A stretch of 64,000 bases of DNA from Siphonodentalium dalli (Eukaryota > Mollusca > Scaphopoda > Gadilida > Siphonodentaliidae), in the NCBI GenBank assembly GCA_032622095.1, contig CP136064.1:130249605-130313604 (forward strand), in the 5' to 3' direction. Below are positions 21,953 to 34,020 of this stretch, piece by piece; position 1 is the first letter of the stretch, and each line of letters begins with the position of its first letter. The translations under genes were made by a program, and so were the position numbers. The notes under the pieces were generated by a model. That model was not told the origin of the DNA. It was given only the letters and a program-made list of their open reading frames with translations, and ran no database searches.

Positions 21953-22560
21953 GTGACATTTCAATACATCCTCTGATATTGAATAGACCAGTTTCATTCC
22001 CAATGAGAGAACACTGAGTGGTATATATGTATTAAGTAGTTGGGAACTCATTACATATTTGATAGGTAATCAGCATATTGAAAGTAGCTTTATTGCACAC
22101 CTATTGCTATATCTGGGTTGATTACGTTTATACTTCAGTCTGAATGATAATTTGACCCAAATGAACTAGAGCGATCCCTATAGGTTGAATAGAGTATGAA
22201 ATAACGACATGTATGTAAACCCAACCAGTACTACTATAATGATTCAACATCGTATTGTGTTCAGTATAGTATGGAAAGCAAACAGAAACAATTGTCTGAT
22301 ACTAAATGATATTGAGTGCTGGTGTGTAATAAATACAGAACCGCACATACATGTGGAGGAGGTGAACTTTATTACACTCATTTGTTATGCCGCAAGTTAC
22401 AGCTCAAGCCTGATGGTTCTCGTTGTAAGATTGCACATCAACAAACTAGTGTGATAGCATTCACATGCTGTGTGGTTCTGTCTATTTACATGTATTCAAT
22501 TTTCCTTGAGGTGTGAACTGGTTTATAAATATTTTATAACCCTCTGGGGTATCTGCAAAA

Positions 22561-23552
22561 GAAACACAGACAATGGTGCTATTCATGCACAGATCATTTG
22601 GTGGTTAATATCTGTGCCATTTAAGTTTGAAAATTAAGACATATAAAAAACGCTCTAACGAAATAATTAGGTATTTTGTGGAAAATCATAAGTTGAAAAA
22701 AGGAAATAACCAAGTTTGAGCATTCTCACAAATGCACAGTTTTCTAAGATGGTTGAGAGCCCATCAACCATCAGAGTATTAGTAGGTCACTTGAGAAGGT
22801 GAGTGACACTGAGTTCTTGTTCAAAAAGCAGCAATGACAGATTTTTTATTGAAAACATGTTGCCTGCACATCCTGAGGTTTAAGTTGAACATGCTGACTG
22901 TTAATAGCTGCTGCACCATTGAACATACTATCTGAACATTTCGTGAGGAGACTACTCATCAATGAGTATTAAGTATAGAAGGGGTTAAATGAAGAGTGAG
23001 ATGTACTATATGATAAGTTCCATTCCATAATGAAGCAGAAAATACGTACCTCTCTGCAATTGTATAGTTTATTTCTAGGGTGAAATTAGTTTGAAACAAC
23101 ATGTATACACCCATATTCTGCCTAAAAGTGACAAAACAAGACGACTAGTACTTCTTCAAAGAAAACACCTATATGGTGTGGATTGCAAAAATCTAAATAC
23201 TTGTGGGGGTGGGGAATAATATCCTTGGACTTCACCAAACACTGACAAAGGACTTCAGATGTTTTTATGTTTCCATTATTTGTCCTATTAAAAGCGTCCA
23301 GTATTACTAGAATAAATTTGTATAAAAATTAACATGATCATAACTAAAATTTATGATTTGAACACATCAGGACCCACATATATTTCACAAAGTCCTACTA
23401 GCAAGTCGTCAGAACTTATAATTAAGCCAAATTTTCCCTATTCAGTAGAATATTATTGAAAGTGATTACAAAAGCATTTTTTTTCACAGTAGGTATAATC
23501 ATCAGCTGAACATATACAATAATATCATCGATCATTCAAAGGATAAACTTAC
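22561..23552. other. Intron, no feature seen
   Basis: AT-rich sequence directly downstream, in gene sense, of the first coding exon. No exon or repeat family was recognised. Confidence 0.5.
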
Positions 23553-23621
23553 CCTGGATAAGATCACCATATTTGGAATTTTAGGCACAATCTAAACTTA
23601 ATCCAAAATTCTTTCTACCAT
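23553..23621 (-). CDS. MYO7A: Myosin VII first coding exon (short leader plus six codons)
   Basis: On the minus strand, ttctaatttcag (acceptor) precedes the exon and AGG followed by GTAAGTTT is the donor. The coding part (23570-23553) is ATG GTG ATC TTA TCC AGG, giving MVILSR and ending in phase 0. Joined to the exon at 8776-9036 it gives MVILSRGDHVW, very close to the vertebrate MYO7A start (MVILQQGDHVW). That gene also has a tiny first coding part before the GDHVW exon. The start was chosen for this match and the in-frame donor. The exon's 5' boundary is inferred from the acceptor-like sequence alone. The promoter and earlier leader exons were not identified. Confidence 0.8.
23598..23621 (-). 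promoter_or_regulatory. Candidate upstream ORF in the myosin VII leader
   Basis: If the acceptor at 23622-23623 is used, the exon begins with ATG and encodes MVERILD then TAA, ending 27 bases before the main ATG. Such uORFs often lower translation of the main frame. The claim depends on the inferred exon start. Confidence 0.4.
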
Positions 23622-24786
23622 CTGAAATTAGAAATCAAGGCTACCATTAAATTCAAAATAATGCAATTGCGGAATTTCAAAAGACTGCCTGCTGCTATTT
23701 GTAATAAATATGGCACTGCAGGAAGTCTTAATTATGTCACCTGTCCAGAAAACATAACACCTGTATGCATAATGTCAAATCAGTTTTATTTCATGTCTGT
23801 CTGAATATTTAAATACTTCTGACACTGTGTATTCACTTTAAGTCATTAAAGGGAATTAAAGTTAGTGTTGATACTTGTCCGTTGAGTTGAAATTGGATTA
23901 CTGACAATAACACCAAGGCTTTCAGATGGCTGAAATGCATCTGTTATGTTGTATCCGTTATAAACGAATGCAATGAAGAGAATTTATTTTAAATGTATAA
24001 TAAGCTGAGCACATTATTATTAAACATAGGATTCAATAAATAAAATTTACAAAGAAGCTTATGACGATCCCATGCAGTTTGAAATCATGATATTTAAATG
24101 CAAGTCATGGTATAAAGTGAGTCATATACCGGTATATGAATGAAGAAACCTAGCTGTGAATGGATACATTTCAGTCTTGATGTAAAATAACCTCAATTAT
24201 TATGACTATCAGTATCACGACTCCACAAGCCACAGGCTAGTACAGATATAACAGGGTGAACACAAGTATGCTTTTGCAGACAAAAATGATACATTCACAT
24301 CCACTGGGTAATAGAGCATAATAAATCTGAGCTAACCCTAGATTTAAATAATTTCTATGGCTTATTGAACATTGAACAATAAATTTAATTTTGCGAAATC
24401 AACACACCCAGAGCCATACCAGTATGTATCAAGCCAAGTGTAACACACTACTGTATTCAGTGGCCACCCTTTATACATAGCAGGCTATTTCTCTGCCAAC
24501 TGATGTGTGGTATTCACAAACAGTTACATTAGTCAGATAAGCAGAAAGGAATTTGATTCACTTTAGATAGCTGAAGGGTTGTGGGTTATTTCAGGAGTTA
24601 TAAGAACCAGGGTTACAGTCCTCCATGCAGTGACACTATCAATTTATATTTATCAAACCTAATTCTATACCACTGTTTCCGCCATACAATTGAAAAAAAC
24701 TTCATTTGACAAACAAGGCTTATAATTTCCAATCAAGCTGATTTTAATATTACCAAATTTGGAGTCACTCTATCATTCAAAATATA
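23622..24786. other. Upstream region or 5'-UTR intron of the myosin VII gene, no feature seen
   Basis: AT-rich, with no exon recognised. The small palindrome ataccggtat lies at 24127-24136. No convincing core promoter could be assigned. Confidence 0.5.
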
Positions 24787-25627
24787 TAAAACTAGCAGGT
24801 TAGCCCGCCACCGGCGGCTTGTCCGAAACATGACATTTTTTTTATATATTTTGTTTTAATTTTTAGCTCCACGCGTTTCAATAAGTAAAATTTGTACCCG
24901 GTAGCTCCACCCGTTTCCGAGATCTGGTCTGCGCATGCGCGAAGCTGGCGTCGCACGGGCTCGGCGACCCGATAAAATTTGTACCCGGCGCAAGATACAT
25001 TCACATAGCAAATTTCAAGTCGATAGCTCCACCCGTTTCCGAGATCTCGTCTGCGCATGCGCTGCACGGGCGTCGCACGGGCTCGGCGACCCGATAAAAT
25101 TTGTACCCGGCGCAAGATACATTCACATAGCAAATTTCAAGTCGATAGCTCCACCCGTTTGCGAGATAACGCATTCTTTGTTTTTCAATGAGTTAATTCA
25201 TGGTACCCGTCCTCCCCGTCCTAAACTTCAGAGCGGACAGTCAATTAATCCCGTCGTGAAATCCCTCTGCATAATATTTCGAGCTCTTAGATCAATTCTG
25301 CCTTTTTAGTTGCATTTCGTCCGCATCCGTATTTCGGACGCATGGGGTCAGTCGTTTAGCCACGTCCATTGGAATCCGCATCGGACGCATGGGGTATCGT
25401 TTAGCCACGTCCATTGCAATAAAGAGCGTTAGTTGTTAAAACCTCCGTATAAGGTATAGATAAAGAGCGTTAATGCCTTAACCCCCGCCGTGCCTTTGCG
25501 GTGATTTGGGAGTGGATAAAGGGTGCTCAGAGCTTCTCGAAAACACGACTACGGCGGTGTCGGTGGGATTTTACACTTACATACGAAATTTGATCTCAAT
25601 CTGTACACGCGTTTTGGATTCTATGAA

Positions 25628-25664
<37 letters not shown>

Positions 25665-26690
25665 CGAAGTCTCAAAATATATAGTATAGACTAGCCGATG
25701 AGCCCGACGTTGTCCGGGCTATTCATAAACCAAATTTCAAGTCGATAGCTCCACCCGTTTCCGAGATCTGGTCTGCGTATGCGCGAAGCTGGTAAAATTC
25801 GTATCTGGGGCAAGATACATTCACATAGCAAATTTCAAGTCGATAGCTCCACCTGTTTCCGAGATCTTGTCTGCGCATGCGCTGCACGGGCTCGACAATA
25901 CGACAACGACGACCGCCTGGTCAAACTACACACACGTACCAAGTTTCGTTCCGATCGGTCGAGAATCGTAGATTTGTATAAATGACATACATACAGACAT
26001 ACAGACAGAGGTCTTCAAAATATATAGGAGACTAGCCGATGAGCCCGACGTTGTCCGGGCTATTCAAAAACCAAATTTCAAGTCCTGGCTATTCAAAAAC
26101 CAAATTTCAAGTCGATAGCTCCACCCGTTTCCGAGATCTGGTCTGCGAATGCGCGAAGCTGGCGTCGCACGGGCTCGGCGACCCGATAAAATTCGTATCC
26201 GGGACAAGAAACATTCACATAGCAAATTTCAAGTCGATAGCTCCACCCGTTTCCGAGATCTCGTCTGCGCATGCGTGAAGCGGGCGCCGCACGGACTCGG
26301 CGACCCGATAAAATTCGTATCCGGGGCAAGATACATTCACATACCAAATTTCAAGTCGATAGCTCCACCCGTTTCCGAGATCTCGTCTGCGCATGCGCGA
26401 AGTTGGCGTCGCACGGGCTCAGCGACCCGATAAAATTTGTATCCGGGGCAAGATACATTCACATAGCAAATTTCAAGTCGATAGCTCCACCTGTTTCCGA
26501 GATCTCGTCTGCGCATGCGCGAAGCGGGCGCCGCACAGGCTCGCCAATACGACAACGTCCACCGCCTGGTCAAACTACACACACGTACCAAGTTTCGTCC
26601 CGATCGATCGAGAATCGTAGATTTGTATAAATGACAAACAAACATACATACATACAGACAGACAAACAGAGGTCTTCAAAATATATATGA
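24787..26690 (+). mobile_element. Cluster of three head-to-tail elements built of 122-base tandem units
   Basis: Three units each start with a variant of actagccgatgagcccgacg (near 24792, 25691 and 26032). The two complete ones end in cagacagaggtcttcaaaat followed by atata. The bodies are tandem copies of a 122-base unit (aaatttcaagtcgatagctc, gtttccgagatctcgtctgc, gcatgcgcgaag, acattcacatag), for example at 26227, 26349 and 26471. The cluster is CpG-rich against AT-rich surroundings. It gives open frames on both strands whose predicted peptides (RFRDLVCACA) merely follow the repeat. Superfamily not recognised. Confidence 0.75.
25630..25658 (+). repeat. (CA)n microsatellite
   Basis: An uninterrupted run of about 14 CA units near the tail of the first element in the cluster. 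Confidence 0.95.
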
Positions 26691-26708
26691 GATATATAGA
26701 TTTGTATA

Positions 26709-26921
26709 CAGTAATGCCCTTAGTAATCGACTCCTTAACCACAGCAGAATTATGGGTAACTTTTCAGGATTTAGTCGGAAATATGGCTTGTTGCCATTCA
26801 TCGGAAAGCTCTCGGCAAGAGCTTTCCGATGAATGGCAACAAGCCATATTTCCGACTAAATCCTGAAAAGTTACCCATAATTCTGCTCTGGTTAAGGGGT
26901 TGATTATTTAGAGCACTACTC
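26709..26921. mobile_element. Foldback MITE, Tc1/mariner-like, copy 2
   Basis: The ends are cagtaatgcccttagtaatc and an inverted right end worn to agagcactactc, with TA on both sides. The two arms meet at a short palindrome, gaaagctctcggcaagagct followed by ttc. The text is very close to the 12057 copy. Confidence 0.85.
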
Positions 26922-28089
26922 TATTTCTATATTGGTAAACACAATCATGGCTCGGTATCAGTGAACCAAGACTATTGACCAGCTATGTTCAAAACAAATA
27001 GCAGAGAACCCCATTATGGCAGTGTGAGCCAACCACAAAATCACAGCAGGACACTGCCGGAGCCAATCAGAAGACAGTCACATGGAATTTTTACAATGAA
27101 TGTGAATGGCGACACCATAATGTGGGAAAAGTCCTACCTGTATATGACTATATAGCAGTGGTTACATATGAAGGATATTGGAATTTTTCAGACTATTGAA
27201 CGGATTGTGACCAATTATCTTGGTTAAGACAGCATGGCTCATATTTTATGTATGAATCGGATATAATTATGCCTACAAAAAGTATTGGATATTTATAATA
27301 TAATCCTAAAAATACTATTATAAACTTAAGAAAAATAGCAACAAAAAAATAGAACTGTCCCATGAACCTACCTGACTTAGATAACATAGAAGAATACTCC
27401 AGTATAGTGTTCAGTCATGATATAAAGTGAACAAGGAAAAGAATTTAGTCCTAATGAACCATACACTCACTGATTATTAATAGTAGAGAACAGATGAAGA
27501 TATTTTTATCTGTAACACTGTAACTCAGAAATCCAGGTAGTAAAGATATAAATGATGAGCCTTAATATATCCACACATTATCACACACACATGCAGGTAA
27601 CAGTGGACACATGCAGGTATGTCTACTTAATATGACAATTACAAACATATATATCAAATGCCCCGATAAAGATTTATAAAACTGTCATTCATGACCAAAT
27701 GGGTGTCAATTTTTAAATAACTTGTCCGTGAGATAAGTAGACTGCGGAGAGGCCTAATAACTCGCTCATCGACAATAGTGAATGTGTGTAGTACGGTGCA
27801 TAGTTTGCAAAGAAATCATCTGCCCCAACAGCTCTGTTCAGCAAAACGCCTTCAGGTCATGTGACTACAATTATCTTGAAATGGTATTTTTTAAAGTACA
27901 GTTATAGTTCCAATGTGACATACTTCCTTATTTCATTCTACAAACCTGAATAATTTCATTTTATTCAGGAAATTCAACAAAAAATTGAGGTTTAGTTATT
28001 AAAACAATCTTTGAATGAAGAACATTTTCCCTTAAGAATATTAAGCCATCAGACTGGCAGAGGAGGCAGACTATGAATTTTATAATATA

Positions 28090-28189
28090 CAGTAATGCTC
28101 TAAGTAATCAACTTCTTAACCACAGCAGAATTATGGGTAACTTTTCAGGATTTGGTCGGAAATATGGCTTGTTGCTTACAGCATTACTG
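28090..28189. mobile_element. Foldback MITE, copy 3 (100 bp, mostly one arm)
   Basis: It starts cagtaatgctctaagtaatc and ends gcattactg, flanked by TA. Most of the right arm is deleted after ggcttgttgc. Confidence 0.8.
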
Positions 28190-29014
28190 TACAGTTTCCT
28201 GATGTTATTTAATCTTGAAACCCCATGATTTAAATGTTTTAATACCATTGTTTTATCTGGGTGAAATTAGGGAGAAAACTACCTATTTCACAGATACAGG
28301 GAGGGTGTTAAGAAATTTGCAAACATTCCTGGGTTCTGGGCTAGTGTTGCTTGAATCCTGTGAGGAAAATGTTTTTTGAGTGCAACTGTACCAATTATGG
28401 ATCAGAGCTTCTCTTGGGGGATCAGCTCATCTGAGAATGTATTTTGAGTGCCACTGTATCAATTCTGGATCCGAGGCCCTCTTGGGGGAGTAACAATAAA
28501 TAATGCAATCAGTTTCCCTTCCAATCAATAAACAAGTCATGTTACCTGACTTCATACCCTGACTCAGACAGGTAACTGTAATTAAATAAGAGAACACAGG
28601 TGTGAACCTGCTCCCATATACCACAATATAATATCAGCAGGAAGCATCTTGTGACTGCCTGCTGATTCTCAAGAAGTTACAATGGTGCCATACAATTGTT
28701 ATCTAGTTTTTCACATTTGAAAAGACACATGTGTGCTGTGTTTTCACAAGAATAAAACTTTCACAGCAGTGTTCACAGGGATATTTTTTCCTGTTTGAAG
28801 AGAAGAACTATGTATTATGTTATTGTGCGACATTATGGAACTTGAAATAAATATAAATTGTTGATATTATATTTTTGGTGTTTTCCGTGGGTTACATTAA
28901 TTTTTATATCTGCCACTGAGAATGAGTTAGATGAAGCCCATTGAAAACGTCCCATCAGGAATATATTAACAGATTGAAAGATACTAGATATTAGAACACA
29001 ATGGATATGTCATT

Positions 29015-29948
29015 AGTGTTGAAACGATTAGTGAATTTCAAAGTCGACTAGTCGAGGCCCAAAAGTTGCGTTGCATCGACTAGTCGGGACCCGATATCAA
29101 AACTTTCAAACATAACATGGTACGGAAATTTCATCGTACATGGTGTAAACTGATGACTGATGCAATGATGGTCTATTGCGTAGTGCATTTCCCTGCATAG
29201 ACACCAATTTATTTGGGAAATAATACAGTAAACATCTTGATATTCATCCAACACACTGAATGTAATTATATAATTAGACATGTGGTGGATAATGATTAGA
29301 AACACCATCATTTATAAGGTTTTAAATTTAACATGCAGCTTTCGAGATTTCGTTTAGTCACGTGATCACCAATAGACCGGTGCCGAGCGGTGTCACTATA
29401 AAATGTTAATGTTCCGACTAAATATCCCCTATGGTATCAGATGGTATAGGCTACGTTGTGGAATATGATAGCCAGTTCTTAATGTCAGTATCATTTATAT
29501 ACGGTAGCATGAATGGCGTCACCTTAAGCGGACTTCACACAGCGTCACATCATATCCCGACGGTGCGAGATCAATTGAAATATACACAGTGTCTTGATCA
29601 AAGTGGTCTCCGACAAACGATAAAGCTGCGTCAATCATCCCCATCATGTCGCAGTGATGTCTTTGACCTCAAACGACGAGTGAGACATTGTGTTGTCAAT
29701 TGCATTCTTTCAATTAATAGTCGGGTAACCGTGTGTGTCTATACTAGTAACACTGTCAATTCCGGGGGCCACCAAACGTTATACTTACCGTAACTTACGC
29801 GCAGTTAACACCGTTTATGCTGGAATCGATCTTGAAAATGTTATACATGTAACTAATACACTATGTTCCGACTAGTCGACGGCAAAATTCAGAGTCGACG
29901 TTCTGACATTTCAGCGTCGACTACAGCTAGTCGATTAATCGTTTCAAC
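29015..29948. mobile_element. Inverted-repeat element, hAT-like, non-autonomous
   Basis: The inner ends gttgaaacgatta and taatcgtttcaac are perfect inverted repeats. They run into actagtcga-rich text on both sides (gtcgactagtcgagg near 29042, gactagtcgacgg near 29869). The flanks atgtcatt (29007-29014) and atgtcatg (29949-29956) could be an 8-bp target duplication with one difference. The interior is GC-richer and holds a 120-codon open frame (29431-29793) without recognisable motifs. Confidence 0.6.
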
Positions 29949-30739
29949 ATGTCATGTCATGGTACAAACATTTTTTTCATAAAAAAATAAAAATAAAAAT
30001 AAACGAAAACCTGATAATACTTGAGCAATAAATTTTTGCCTACATACAAACATTGTATATATTTATGCCATCAATATAAAATTCTCTAAATATGCAAACT
30101 CAACAAAAACGGCCATTAGAAGCCAACTGACCCAACTGAAAATATGGTTGATTTCTTCATGCCCAATTGACACAATTTAATAAGGTAGATTGAAGCCTTT
30201 TAAAGGGAATTCAAAAGAAAATGACTTCTTTGTATTTGTAGCAATAGAGGGTACATCCGAGTAGTCTGATTGAACAAGACAAACACAGTAGGTGAATGAG
30301 AAGTACATATGTAGGTACTGACAACAAAGGTGGAAGTAATCCACATAAGTAGGTTGTATAAGATATCTGCTATGTAATTCTACTAACTTCCAAATGTGTC
30401 ATGTATGCATGCCTGTTCCTTGGTATTAAAGTGATTCACTCTAGCAGGCCATAATATATCCAAACTGGCTATATTAAATACATACTGATGGACTCCAGAT
30501 ATTACATCATGCTTTGTCATCCCCCATTTTAATACTGTACACAGAGGTAGAACTTGAAGAATATAATCCATCATATATACATTGTACCTCCATTTATTAG
30601 TGTTTTAAAAGGTATGGAAACAATGTGTTCTCTCATGTCCAAGCAACTTAATTCCACACAATTTTAAATAATAAAAAAAAAGGTTAAAACCAGGCATAGA
30701 TACATGTACAATCACTGGAAACCAACCCGGTCCAGATTT

Positions 30740-33700
30740 AAACCTTACCTATTTTCTCAAGTGAATAATCAACATACCAAATTTAAAAGCGAACAGACCT
30801 CAAAATAACTAAGTTAAAATCCGAAAACTAAAATCTAACAATATGTTGTATATAGAGTGCATTTCCCACAGAATTTTTAAGCTTGATGGGCATCTCGATA
30901 AGAAAGTGAGAATTTTTTCAAGCTCATTGAATTAAGCCTGCAAGAAGAAATTAAAACTCATACTCAGTCGGATCACTGTCCGTGCCTCCATAACTCTGAT
31001 ATAAACCAAGAAATGCAGGAAATTTTGATGATTTTCTGTAATATGTATCTTCTGGATGGGGGAGGAGGAGACATGCACTGGACTTCCCCAAGCAGGACTC
31101 CAAGACAGGAAGATTGATTTGAAAATAATCTAAATATTTCAGAACAAAATAATGTGATGGATATTCCTCATATCAAATTTAATTCGGATCAGTTGATATT
31201 AACTGGAGTTATCATCCGGACAACATGAAAATCACAATTTTTAAGTCGAAAAAGGGCGACAACTATGACAACAATCATCTGACCAGAACCATATTTGAAC
31301 TTGACACCTGAATTATATGATGGATATTCCTCATACCTAGTTTCATTCCAATAGGATAATACTAACTGGAGTTGTTATCTAGACAACATGAAAATTGCAA
31401 TTTCTAAGTAAAAAAGGGCCATATCATCGGACTGAAACCATAATCGAACTTGACCTCAATAATGTGAAGGTTATTCCTCGTACCAAGTTTCATTTCAATC
31501 GGATAATTAATTTGAAGTTAACATCTGGACAAGCAATTGTTTTGACACACGGCGGATCCACATATGGACAGATACGGTTGATTACAATAGCACTCTGAAA
31601 TTTGGGGGGGGGGGGACAAAAAGGGGCATATTAGCATCTGGACAACAAAATAATCTGCAAATTCTAAGTCGAAAAAGTGATATAATTCCATCTTAAATAG
31701 CTGGACCGTACCAAAATTCAACCTTGACCTGTATTTTCATTTGTTTAATCCACATACTAAATTTGAAAGCTATCAGTTAATCATAACTTGATTATCATTT
31801 GGACAACAAAAGAATCAGCAAATTCTAAGTCGAAAAGGGGCATTATAAACTCTGCCAGAAATGTTCGAACCATATCCAAATTTGAAATTGAACAGGACTT
31901 TCTCAATTGAAGGCCACATACCAAGTTTCACCAAATTCTGTGGAATACTATTCGTACTATCATCCAGACAACAACATTTCGGACAGACCAACACGGGGAC
32001 GGCTACACAGACAGATAGATGGACACCGCTCATTTCTACGGTGTTGTTTCAATGGGTGGTGGAGATATCCAGGGTGTGAGAAAATATACTCTTGACAACC
32101 CACCCACACCCAGTGCTTACGTATGTCGTAGATGTTATCACAGAAACATTATAATCCAACCATGCAGCTCTATAAAACAATCACCCTCTCATTTTAGTTT
32201 AGGACACTATTATAAAAGCTCAAAGTTCCCAAAATCTTATTCAGTATACCCTATACCAGTAGATTTCTACCAGTCTAAATGCAAAGATGGTGGATCAGAG
32301 AGGCCGGGTTGCATGCATGGGCTCTGCCCCTTTTGCCCTTGACCAATGCATGTACTTACATTGTCAAATGTGCTTTGGAAGATTGTGCTCCTTGCCCTCC
32401 AGTGCTTTTGCCACTGGTTAAATGTGTAGCATTTTTTTCTGATTATTTAAACCATGTCAATGCAAATAGTTTCACATAATGTCAAGTCAAAACTAAAGTA
32501 GTGACAATTCTGTGTCCCTGTGTTTTCTTTTAAAAGCCGTTAAGCCTGTTTTACCAGTAATAAGTCATATCTAATTCAAAGTATACTAACATGCAGAAGG
32601 TCACTGCAGTGTAATTTTTTGTACATTCTGTGAAAGCTGTGTACACACCAGCTCATCTCAAATCCAGTCTACCATTTATCACTTAAACGATGCCTCTTAC
32701 CGCACTAGCAATAACCTACTTTCATTCCCAAACAAAGACTAGTTTTTATACCAGTAGTATCACTGGGGCTCAACGATTCCATTAGAATTGGATCTAACAC
32801 TTAGAATCTGTTTTTTTAAAGAAATGTAGAGTTCGCAAAAAGTGCTTATTATTAGTGTGATCTTCTTAACTCTGTCAATTCTTTGTTGAATCAGTTTGTA
32901 CATTGTAGCAAGCCTAAGAACGTTCACTGGGCACCCAACAAAGATTTATGCAATCATTGTGCTAATCGATGCCTTGATCACTAAAGAATTTGAGAAAACA
33001 TAATTAATCTACCATCTCCAGGCAATGTTTTCGAGTGAAAACACAACTCCTACGGCGCATCATCAAGTGAACAATGATATATGACTTTTCGGAACCACGA
33101 TAGGAAAAGAAGTTTGTCTCCTGGTGATGAATTTTTTATATAATAAACATCCAAATAAATACAAGGTCAGCCGACCACAGTGTGCCCCGACAATGTGGCA
33201 AGTCGATGCCGCTTTGTTAAGGAAATAAAAAAAAATGTTGAAATGTTCCAAGTCGCAAGGGTTAATAATTCCGTAAAGAAATAATTTTTCCGTCATCTAT
33301 ATACATGTTGCACATCTCCAATATGTGGGTAACAATACTCTGAAGTTTCAAATATCTACGATCAAAACTGTAGGAGGAGTTGATTACACAAGTTACCCTC
33401 ATACAGAAAATTATAAAAAATGTTTTTCAAAGTCGAAAGGCCCATAAATCTGGGAAAAATCATTGGATCAAACTCAAATTCGAACTTGACCTGTATTTTG
33501 ATATGAACGACCCCCTGAACGACCCACAAAAAAAAACAGAATTTCCAATTAAACAATCCAAACTTGAGTTATCATCCGGAAACCAAAGAAAAACAAGAAA
33601 AATTGAATTTCCTAAGTCAAAAAGCCCACATCTCTGAGAAAAATCATTGGATCAAACTCAAATTTGAACTTGACCTGTATTTTGATATCAATGACTATAA

Positions 33701-34020
33701 AACAATTTTCAATTGAACAGTCCAAACTTGAGTTATCATTCGGAAACCAAAGAAAAAAGAAGAAAATTTAATTTTCTAAGTCGAAAAAAGTCCATAACTC
33801 TAGGAAAAATCATCGGATCAAACACAAATTCGAACTCAACCTGTATCTTGATATGACTGATCCTCATAAAAACAGTATTTGCAATTAAAGGATGCAAACT
33901 TGAGATATCATCCGGAAACCGAAAAAGTGAGAAATTTTCTGAAAAAAGGGAAATAACTCCATAAAAGAACATCGGATTAAACCCAGAATTGCAGAGCACC
34001 TGTGTTCTTGGTTGAGACAC
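30740..34020. repeat. Long array of diverged 'ccataactct / cgaacttgacct' repeat units
   Basis: Units of about 150-220 bases recur near 31245, 31405, 31665, 31830, 33430, 33615 and 33778. They contain aagtcgaaaaagggc, ataactct, aaatcatcggatcaaac, ttcgaacttgacctgtattt and gagttatcatccgga. A cagacagatagatgg stretch is at 32008. Related units occur at 40430-40560, 42640-43030 and 55500-56260. No coding content is evident. Confidence 0.65.
31604..31615 (+). repeat. Poly-G run (12 G)
   Basis: A run of G follows ctgaaattt, inside the repeat array. Confidence 0.85.

Larger units (their letters stand above)
20370..22560. mobile_element. Inverted-repeat element (ttataaacnggttcacacc family), copy 1, split by a hAT insertion
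   Basis: The left end is attataaaccaattcatacc. The right end is ttgaggtgtgaactggttta followed by taaatattttataaccc. The interior text aatgtataatccacaataat and ggaatgataccattgag is shared with the copy at 53636-54575. Without the nested hAT (20784-21952) the element is about 1 kb, close to the second copy. Superfamily not known; no transposase recognised. Confidence 0.7.
9037..23552 (-). other. Intron between the first two recognised coding exons of the myosin VII gene (14.5 kb)
   Basis: The interval is bounded by the donor GTAAGTTT at 23552 and the acceptor ...attgcag at 9037, both phase 0. No other exon was recognised inside it. It contains the transposons and repeats listed separately. The parts not listed (roughly 9220-10370, 12400-12930, 13180-14270, 15370-17200, 18920-20360 and 22570-23550) are AT-rich and show no gene or clear repeat by eye. 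Confidence 0.75.

Noticed and set aside
24792-26645. Several protein-coding ORFs of 60-124 codons on both strands
   Set aside because: They overlap on opposite strands, repeat the same peptide (FRDLVCACA) because of the 122-base units, and end wherever a unit is interrupted. The unit length is not a multiple of three.
27361-27400. Alternative first exon for the myosin gene (minus strand ATGTTATCTAAGTCAG then GTAGG)
   Set aside because: The donor would leave phase 1, incompatible with the phase 0 GDHVW exon, while MVILSR at 23570 fits both sequence and phase.
29431-29793. Host gene of 120 codons
   Set aside because: It lies wholly inside an inverted-repeat element and has no recognisable domain.
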